From: Rhodeus uyekii
Lineage: Eukaryota; Chordata; Actinopteri; Cypriniformes; Acheilognathidae
Length of the DNA stretch: 64,000 bases
Direction of reading: 5' to 3'
NCBI GenBank assembly: GCA_037043235.1
Contig: JAWRVZ010000074.1
Location: forward strand, 2,069,501-2,133,500
The notes beneath the pieces are model-generated. The model ran no database searches. It was not told the origin of the DNA and saw nothing but the letters and a program-made list of their open reading frames with translations. A program made the translations under genes and the position numbers. This document shows, in pieces, positions 56,117-64,000 of the stretch. How positions within the stretch are numbered: the first letter of the stretch is position 1; each line of letters begins with the position of its first letter.

Positions 56117-58228
56117 GTTTTTATCACATACTGGTAAATCTTGCACTGGCTGTCAGAGTGGTTGACGACTGCCCAGATGACGAGGTTTATAGATGGGTTT
56201 CACACTCTTCTCAAACATGTAAAAAGCGCAAGTACAAACCAGGAAAAAGAAAACACTCTGACAAACGTCACAAATAAAAGAAGGAAAATAGAAACAGTAG
56301 ATTCTGCTATATAACAGTCAGCGGTAGAGCTGCCATCTCTCGCCTCACTCACAAAAACTCTCCTCCCCGCACGCACAGAACTACATACGCCGTCTCAAAG
56401 GTATATTCCTAACATAAATATAAAGTAGCAATCTCAAAACAAAAAGAGGTACAATCTCTGCTGTTAGTTGGTGCACAACATCTTTTTTGTTTTTTTGTTG
56501 TGTGTCAGTAGGAGATAGTTTACATTTCCAATCATTCATTTTCCAATTAATTGTAATGATCCAGTAAGATTTTTTGTATTCCCAAAGAGTCTGACAATGT
56601 ATTCTTATGTTTGTTAAATGTAGTATTGAATAACACAACAGTCAAAATAATAATCAAGTCCTTTAGTATTTTAATTTTAAAAAAAATTACATTATTATCA
56701 AAACAATGGTTTAAACATTTTAATTTAACACTAACATAATAATAGTAATAACAGTTAATGCAGTTAAATACTTCCATAAAAATATACTGAAGATTCCACT
56801 GTCAAAACGATCCCTGTTCACACAGATCCGTGAAAATTACGAAATTTGCTATATTATGCTGAGAGCCCAGTAGTTAGTAATGTGACTTTGTACATGCCTA
56901 TAAACTAAATGTGTTGTGTCTAAAAACTATTCTCGAGAAATATTCTTTGGGGCAAGGCAGAACCGTTTCTTGAACTTTGGGTGGAGTGAACAAAGAGGTT
57001 TTATTTTCGTGGGGAGTAGGATATACGTCTTATTGCTTTATTTAAAAGGAATTACATAGCTACAATAATTAACAGGGATTTCTGGAAAAAGATAAATAGA
57101 AAAACAAATGGTACAAGTTCCAGGTCTATAGTAGTTCTGAAGTAAACTATTTGAAAATTATTTGGGGGAGACAAAATAGCAATTTTTAATGATTTTATGT
57201 GATGGTAATGGCCTTGCTTAGGGGAAGTCAGAATAGCTCTTCTAAACCTCCTTTGTGGAATCTTTAGGCCTGCTTTCACAAAGGCAGGACATTTAAGTTG
57301 CTTTAAAAAAAAGTGGTTTAGAAGATAAAAAAACATTACTGATTTGTATCTTGAGTCAAAACAATGGCACAGGCATGTTTTAAGATATGTCAGTGCAAGT
57401 TGCTTTTGGTTAAAACAGCTCAACATGCATTTTAGTATGGGACTAGGCGTATGCCTTGTCTATGAAACTGGGGATTAGTGTATGGATGATTTAGTGTCTC
57501 AATTTTCCTGGGGTGCATTATATACCATAATATTAAAACATCATTAATTAAATGCTTTATGCCATAAAGCTATTGATGACAACAATTTCATGTTAATGTC
57601 AACGAGTTCAACAAATTGTTTCTTAAATGTCTGTGGTTTACCAGAAAGAATGATAAAGGATTTCTTGCAATCTCTTCTTGTTCAGGTAACACAAGTTTCT
57701 AAAACCGTCACATATCTACAATAAAATCAAAGGCAGACATTCCTTTCAGGAAGTAATGTGGGGTTTTCCGTGTTTGCTATGACAGCCTGAATATGAACTC
57801 TGACAGAGCTGGAATGATGGAATGGCCACAGTCTGAGAACAAATGGCCTTATTAATGGTTTTAATGACAGATATCACACCTTCATAATCCTTACTTAATC
57901 TTTAATAAATTATTATCACACCATAAGATGATATAACTAGCTGACTTGAAACTATTTAATTTATCTTGGGGTTTCATACGTTCCTTTTATCTTCAATGAA
58001 CTATCACATATAGTTCAAAATGTAAAATTCTATAAATATGAACAAAATTATGTGACAACAGTCAAAGGACACCAAAATCCTCAACACACTGGCGACTAGA
58101 TTCAAAATCATACCAAAAAAATAAAAAATAAATATATTGTAAAAAACAAGTTACAAGCTGATCCAATTTAAATGAGGTTCATCACAGAAACTCATATTGT
58201 AAGTCAGTTGTGTGTATGTGTTACAGGT
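56117..58228. other. AT-rich intergenic DNA, possible MITE fragment
   Basis: No gene is supported. At about 57237-57475 the wording ttaggcctgctttcacaaag and cttgtctatgaaactgggg resembles a teleost MITE family. The frames at 56381-57426 (minus) are AT-rich and without domains. Confidence 0.3.
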
Positions 58229-59160
58229 GATGCTCCCTCTCTTCCTCCGGCTCACCAGAGGGAGCTCTCACCAGAATATTGACTTACCATTCGAACTACA
58301 ATTCCCACCTACACCCAGAACTGGAACTGATTGCATGCACACCTGTAGGGTTTTGACCCTGGACTGTTTACTGATTCTTTGCCTGTTTGCCTGTTTGCTG
58401 CCTGTCTTGACCCTTGCCTGTTTCTCTTGCCGCCTGCCTCGACCCTTGCCTGTCCCTGTTTATGATTCTGCTGTATCCCTGTGTGTACTCTGCCTAGTTG
58501 CTGAATTAAAACTGCAGATGGATCCTTCTTTGGCTGATTCTCTGTTACAGTATGGCCCCCATGTCCTGAATGCACGTATGACAACGTCTGTGCATGCTCC
58601 TGATGAGATGGAGGATTGAGTCATGGACCTGGATCAGGGCATCAGTGAGTTCCTGGTCAATCAGTGGTACAACTTGGTGGCTTCAGGTGCTCCAGTTGAT
58701 AATGCCCCAGATGCTCTCAATTGGACTCAGATCTGGAGAATGCAAGGGTCAATCAATGGCATCACTGCCTTTGCCATCTACAACCTGCCTACACACTCTT
58801 GCCACATGAGGCTACATATTATTATGAAGTACGAGGAACCCAGGGACCTCTACACCAGCATAAGGTCTGACAATAGCTCCTATTAGTACCTAACAGTAGC
58901 AAGAGAACCATTAGTTTGATGCCAATCGAGCGGCATGGTTTTGAGCTGTGAGCACAGGTCCCAACCTCATACCACCCCCATGAAGTTTGTTACTGACAGT
59001 TTGGTCAGAAACATACACCCCAGTATCCTCTTGCTCCTCCTTTCACAAAGTCCTGCTGCTGGGACGTTGCCCTTCTACATCCCTATCCAGTTCTCCTTGT
59101 GCAATGGCCAGTTTGCTGTGCATTTAAGATGTGCATTTCAGCCCTTTTAAGTCCTGTCTA
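58229..59160 (+). repeat. LTR-like fragment with short unidentified frames
   Basis: The start (gatgctccctctcttcctcc, ggctcaccagagggagctct) and the Cys-Leu-rich run at 58380-58500 have the composition of a teleost Gypsy LTR. After about 58550 the text (acagtatggcccccatgtcc) looks like the LTR-to-internal junction. The following frames (58594-58886, for example DALNWTQIWRMQGSI) do not match any gag or pol I can recognise. Decayed element is the best guess. Confidence 0.4.
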
Positions 59161-62024
59161 GTTGTCTGTTTTCAATGCTATTTTACTGGTTATTCTGTTC
59201 ATGTATAAGAATTGAGAAACCTGAGCATTTTTAATGGTTACATTTTGATATCAATAAATACTGCTGCACTTAGATCCAGTTTTATGAAATGACATTAAAG
59301 CATATTTTACTTTACCAAAAATGGTTGTCGGTGCAATCAGTAGAACAAATCAGAAGTAATTTTGGAATTACAGATAAACATTTACACAACTACTTCTTAC
59401 ATTGGTCAAAAAAGCACTCAAAAAAATCAGCTAATTGCATTTAATATAAATGTAAACTGTTATACATTTCCATTTAATTGCAATTAGTGTCCAAAAACAT
59501 TACATTCAGTGCATACTTCTTGACATGCAACTATAAGTTTGCCTGTAACTTCTACAGAATATTTCAGCCATCTCATTTTTTGAAAAATATTTCAATGAGT
59601 TAATGTTTTTGCGGAACTCATTCATGCGATGGTGTTTAAATCTTCTGCCCTCATTCCTGATTTGGAGTTATTTTCTATTTTTTCACTGTTGTCCGCACCT
59701 GACCCACAGTTAGGTAATAGGTAAACATGCCACAAAACATCTGAGACCCACTGTATCTGATGCTGTTGACCTGGTGTTCCTAATACATTAAACTCTTGTC
59801 CTGAAACGCCCTCCAGATGAAGTCTGATGCTTTGGCAGACAGCGCTCCCTTTGGGTACACCCAGATTCCTGAGTAGCTTGAAGCATTGTTCCATTTTCCT
59901 GTGTGACTATATGACAATCTCCAGACTGTCAGATCTGCTAAATTTGGTCCTGCTTTCCACTGCTCAAAAAACAATCTTTCACCTCAAACAACATGTTATC
60001 GTTTTCCATGATGTGACAGACATCAAGGGACAAAGAGAGTCATCTTAAAGGTTAGGAAATGTGACAGATTCAATGGTGCAAAGGGGTCAAAGTTGCATAT
60101 CAGGGTGCACCGGTCCAGAGGGACATCGACTGATCTGGTTACAGCCATGAACCAGAGGCCAGATGACTCACAATGGTGCAAATAGCCTAGCTTTCTTTAT
60201 TTAGAAGAGGGGGGTTTTGTTGTCATTTCAGATTTGTCATGTCATCCGACAACTTTTTCTATCAACCAAAAATTCAAATCAAGCCAAAGCATCAAGCCTT
60301 GCGTGTTGGCAAGCAACATATAGACTAGAACAATAGCATTTTCCCCTCCTCATTCAAGAGGACTGAAACCTCTTCCTCGAGCGATTTCAGAGCAAGATAA
60401 TACAAATACACGCTCCAGGCAAAATCACACAACTCTGCTTCCACTCCACTCACATACTCTGGACTATTATGGAGGTGGAGAGTAATAAATATTAAGATTA
60501 TTATTTTGAACTACTGAAATGTCACATGGCCAAACAAATTAGAGAACTGTGAATACTTGTTATGTAGTATTCAATGATCCAGTGAGGTATAAACTGCAAG
60601 TGGGACATGGTGGTTGCATTTTCTAAAAATATTTAAAAATTAATATTTTATTTTGTGTGGACCTCATATATTTTGTGTGAAAACATATATCCGAGGGTTT
60701 AGACGTTTTTTATGTTTTGTATAAAACTTTTGCTATTTATTGTGTTCTTGATATATTGTAACTACATTGTGTTTCTGTAAAATTAGTAAAGTCCCCTAGT
60801 AGTTAATAGTTGTATACATTAAAACTCATCTTTGATCATCAAAATGGCATATTTAAACTTTTTTCCAAGAATATGCAAAAATGCTCCACCTCCAATCAGC
60901 TCATACAATCTTTTCTACAAGTCGATCTATTAGAATGGTAATCACTCTCTAAAATGTCGGACACATAACAGTAATTGATTCTTTGGCTTGACCATGTTCT
61001 CAAACTGCTAATAATGTGTTGCTAATGTAAAAAAAAAACATGTTCCTGTTCGCCATCTCAGTCTGTCTTCTAAAAATAGGCAACCTTTGAATTTAAAACA
61101 TCAGTGTGTATCAAGTGGAAAAAAAATTTTTAGTGACTATGCCACCCTAAAATAATGGGGAGAAACAACAAGATAAAAGAACACAAATAAGTTACATTTA
61201 GAGAAGGAAAGAGTCATTGTTTCAATGGTAAACCAAAAGAAATATATATATATAATAATTATTATTATATATATAATTATATAATAATTGTAGGCTGAGG
61301 CTTCCTATATGAAGGGCGGGCTAGTACAACAGCACCAGCTACCCAAAAAATAAACTACACTAGTCAGAATCCCACCCACACAAAAGTCATGGAAAATAGT
61401 GACATAGTAATGAATGACAACCCTTACAAAAGTAGTGCAGCAAAAGGAAACCATCCCACTTCAGAAAGTAGTCAGTTCCTACAACACAAAAAGAAGAAAC
61501 AGAAGTTACATGAGAAAGAAATCAATACCAAGATTAACATATAAAAGAAAATTCATTCAAAATCAGTTTACTACATTCAATACAACAAAACAAATATCAA
61601 GAAAATACACCAACTACAATACAGTAAAATTGAAATAAATAAATTACACACAAATAAATCATACAATTGCTTCTTATTCTGACCAAGCAGGTTCTCCCTA
61701 AACTTGAGTGCCACAAACTCCAATTTCATGGAACTATATTTGGTCATGAACATATATTTGGTCAAAAAATTGATTTAGAATAATAGCTGGCAAAACCCAG
61801 AAATTAATGTTACCATTCGGCCACGGCCTCAATCTTTGCAGGATCAGTCGATGCCCCCTTGGCCGACATAACATGATCCAACTACTTAATTTCTCTTCTG
61901 AAAAATGTCCACTTACTCAAAGTACTAGCTCTAATAAAGTTCCAGCTGGCTCAGTACTACCTCCAAGCACAAAAGGTGTAGAGCTACAGACGTTGAAGAC
62001 ACTACCACATCATTGAGACATAAG
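59161..62024. other. AT-rich intergenic DNA
   Basis: No gene, RNA or well-bounded repeat could be supported. Short AT tracts lie near 61243-61290. The frames at 59622-59974 (minus) and 61414-61638 (plus) have no domain, and the latter is Lys/Thr/Asn-rich low complexity. Confidence 0.3.
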
Positions 62025-62774
62025 TGTCAGGGTGCCTGTCTAGTTGTTGGTGCTTGTACCTGTTTGTCTATATCTCTTGGATGTTGTGTGTCATGTGCCT
62101 TTGTTTCCCCACCCCCCTTGTCACCTCGTTACTTTTCATGGCTTGCACCTGTTCTCTGTTCGTTTGTCACCCTTTATATTTCCTCCTTGCCCTCTGTCCT
62201 GTGCCAGATCATATCGCTGTCTTTTCAGATATCCCTGGCTCTTGTCTCGCTTGTTCTCTAGTTTATCCTTGTCCCAGTTAGATCTTGTCTTAGTCTTAGT
62301 CTTAGTCTTTAGTCTTGATCAGTGTTATTGTTTTCTTTGGGTTTTTTGCTTGGGTTTTTCCTTGTCTTAGTCTTTTCCCTTTTCTTTCTTAGTCTTTTTC
62401 ATTGTCTCCGCCAGCTAGTTAGCTGTTGTCTACTTTTCCCCTTCCCTTTTATTTTTTTCTCCCCAGCTCCCCTGTCTGCCTTGGCTGTCAGTCCCTGTGC
62501 TTCCTCTGCCTGCCATCTAGACGCTGCGCCATCTGACTCCCTTCCTCAGCTTCTCTACCTTGGCCCTGGAACTGTATCCTGTACCTTCCCTTCCCAGCTC
62601 ACCTACTGCCATCGTGACTCTACCCCAGCCCTTTGGTTCTCGGCTCATCCTTCTGCCTGCCATTGTGACGCTGCGTTGTGACTCTTCTAGATTCCTCAGC
62701 ATTTATTGTGTTCTCTTCAGTTCAAATAAAATCAAGTCCCGCAAACTGATTCCCTCTCTTTACCTATCCTAACA
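62025..62774 (+). repeat. 5' LTR of a Ty3/Gypsy element
   Basis: Begins TGTCAGGGTGCCTGTC and ends TATCCTAACA, with a gag start codon only 16 bases further on. The tatctggccagc-like text in between is the likely primer-binding region. The 3' LTR lies outside the window, so the borders cannot be checked. Three overlapping Leu/Cys-rich frames here are compositional. Confidence 0.55.
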
Positions 62775-62790
62775 GTACAATCTGGCCAGC

Positions 62791-63669
62791 ATGGAATCAG
62801 CGGGTTCAGACCAGATCCGGGCAGCCGTCATCGAGCAGGGGGCGCTGCTGGGACAACACACCATGCAGTTTACAAACACTTCCAGAGAACTGGAGGCCAT
62901 GTCCTCTCAAGTTGTTGAACTCACCACCCAGGTCACGGAATTGATCCAAGCCCAAGACAACATTCGTTCTGCATCAGCTGTCCCCCACGTGAATCCGGAG
63001 TGCTTATCGCACCTCCTTATGATGGGGACCCTAAATCATGTCGGCCATTTCTCCCCCAGTGTGCTATCACGTTTTCTCTGCAGCCCACTACCTTTGCCAC
63101 CGAGGCAACTAAAGTGGCATTCGTCATTACCCTACTCACTGGGATGGCCAGAAAATGGGGAACCACTCTCTGGGAGAAGCAAGAACCATACTGTTTTACA
63201 TTTGAACTGTTTCGTCAGGAGATGCTCAAGGTTTTTGATTGCTTGGTCTCTGGAAAGGAGGCTGACATTGGCAGTCCTTCTTGGTTGGAATGAAGCCGCC
63301 TCATGGGATGTTTTTAAGGAGGGACTCAACCCTGAGAATCAGGATGAGATCGCCATCCATGACCTGCCAGCTTCATTTGATGGTCTGGTGGATCTGGTGC
63401 TTCGGGGTGAGACGCGCATCAGTCTACGCCGTCAACGTGCCACAGCCTTCCCTTCTCTGTCTAATCGTTCTCACCAGGTTTCTGAAGGAGCTACTGTTCA
63501 ACCTGATCCATTTCCTGAGGTGGAGCCCATGCAGGTGGGGTGGACTCGTCTCACTCGACTGTCAGCTGAAGAGAAACAGTGTCGCCGGGATCAAAGACTC
63601 TGCCTATACTGTGCTAAAGTTGGGCACTTTGCTGTGGTCTGTCCTTTAAAAGCCAGGGCTCGCCAGTAG
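62791..63669 (+). pseudogene. Ty3/Gypsy gag, frameshifted
   Basis: The frame starts MESAGSDQIRAAVIEQGALL, typical of sushi-like Gypsy gag. Near 62990 the true gag sequence moves to another frame (63000-63293: PPYDGDPKSCRPFLPQCAIT, KWGTTLWEKQEPYCFTFELF). It returns to the first frame by about 63280 (LLGWNEAASWDVFKEGL, DEIAIHDLPASFDGLVDLVL). A CCHC zinc knuckle, CLYCAKVGHFAVVC, closes the protein. The two opposite shifts leave the ends in frame but scramble the capsid region. The Gypsy-type family is clear. Confidence 0.8.
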
Positions 63670-64000
63670 ACAGGGAGTACTGGTGAGCATCGCCCCTTTG
63701 TTTGATTCCCCTGCGCTCCGCACTTAGCTACCCGCCATTGTCAAGTGGGGGCCATTTTCCAGGCCTTCATTGACGCTTCCCTTGTGACTCAGTGGGGTTT
63801 GCCCATTACACCACTTAAGAAGAAACTTATCGCCAGGGCTCTCAATGGTTCACTCAACTCACTCACTCAAATTTAAATCGCAGTGAGGAGATTGCATTTT
63901 ACCTCCTTGAGTCCCCCAGCACACCTATCGTGCTGGGGCACCCGTGGTTGGTGAAGCACAATGGAACGACATGGAAGATCATGTCTTGTCTTTTGTGAAT
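63670..64000 (+). pseudogene. Ty3/Gypsy protease region, partial at window edge
   Basis: In changing frames the text reads FIDASLVTQWGLPITPLKKK and FYLLESPSTPIVLGHPWLV, the segments that flank the protease core in sushi-like Gypsy elements. Frame breaks occur between them, and a stop follows near the window end. The canonical Asp-Ser/Thr-Gly active site is not visible. The rest of pol would lie beyond base 64000. Confidence 0.65.

Noticed and set aside
58594..58886. Possible host gene exon (DALNWTQIWRMQGSI frame)
   Set aside because: No splice sites or family match; it follows LTR-like sequence and is broken by a stop upstream.
62013..62681. Leu/Cys-rich frames suggestive of membrane proteins
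   Set aside because: They lie in the Gypsy LTR, and three frames are open at once through low-complexity text.

Overview
This is a stretch of a teleost nuclear genome, most likely a cyprinid (carp, goldfish or zebrafish relatives). The grounds are intron-split vertebrate genes with GT/AG borders, AT-rich intergenic DNA, a dense mix of teleost repeats (tRNA-derived SINE, TTAA foldback elements, Harbinger, Tc1, DIRS and Ty3/Gypsy elements), and a repeat at about 43.6-44.1 kb of a type I associate with cyprinids. No bacterial or organellar features are present.

Two protein-coding genes can be read exon by exon, both on the plus strand. The first (CDS 6724-26816, six coding exons, 1,829 residues) is a ZAS-family zinc-finger transcription factor, best called hivep3 (Schnurri-3/KRC). 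It has the N-terminal C2H2 pair, the central C2HC finger, a KKKRLRLAE basic stretch, the C-terminal C2H2 pair and a Ser-Pro-rich tail. The second (CDS 40423-42492, five exons, 169 residues) is a preproendothelin whose mature peptide resembles endothelin-2, hence edn2. The order hivep3 then edn2 on one strand matches the human HIVEP3-EDN2 neighbourhood and mirrors HIVEP1-EDN1, which supports both names. A small minus-strand C2H2 exon (532-832) lies upstream of hivep3 and belongs to a family that is multicopy in fish; it may be a fragment.

Layout: 1-2.3 kb minus-strand zinc-finger fragment with a possible upstream exon; 2.3-6.7 kb 5' region of hivep3; 6.7-26.8 kb hivep3, whose 11.9-kb second coding intron holds a Tc1/mariner-like MITE split by a Harbinger transposon, a TIR element containing a SINE, a decayed minus-strand DIRS copy and a 590-bp CpG-rich MITE; 26.8-28.0 kb a TTAA-flanked foldback element sitting exactly at the hivep3 stop codon; 28-40 kb intergenic DNA with a second Tc1/mariner-like MITE, a minus-strand LINE, a Tc1 relic and a second CpG-rich MITE; 40.4-43.4 kb edn2 with an AU-rich 3' UTR; 43.4-50.9 kb repeats, including a short LTR element with a perfect target duplication and two hAT MITEs; 50.9-56.1 kb an almost complete DIRS-type tyrosine-recombinase retrotransposon; 56-62 kb mostly featureless; 62.0-64.0 kb the LTR, gag and protease region of a Ty3/Gypsy element running off the window.

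The host genes are ordinary vertebrate genes. The most notable items are the DIRS element (terminal inverted repeats, an internal complementary region joining both ends, a recombinase frame open across the whole RT gene), the transposon at the hivep3 stop codon, and an Asn in place of the usual Lys at position 9 of the predicted endothelin. All family names rest on reading translations and motifs by eye; no database search was run.
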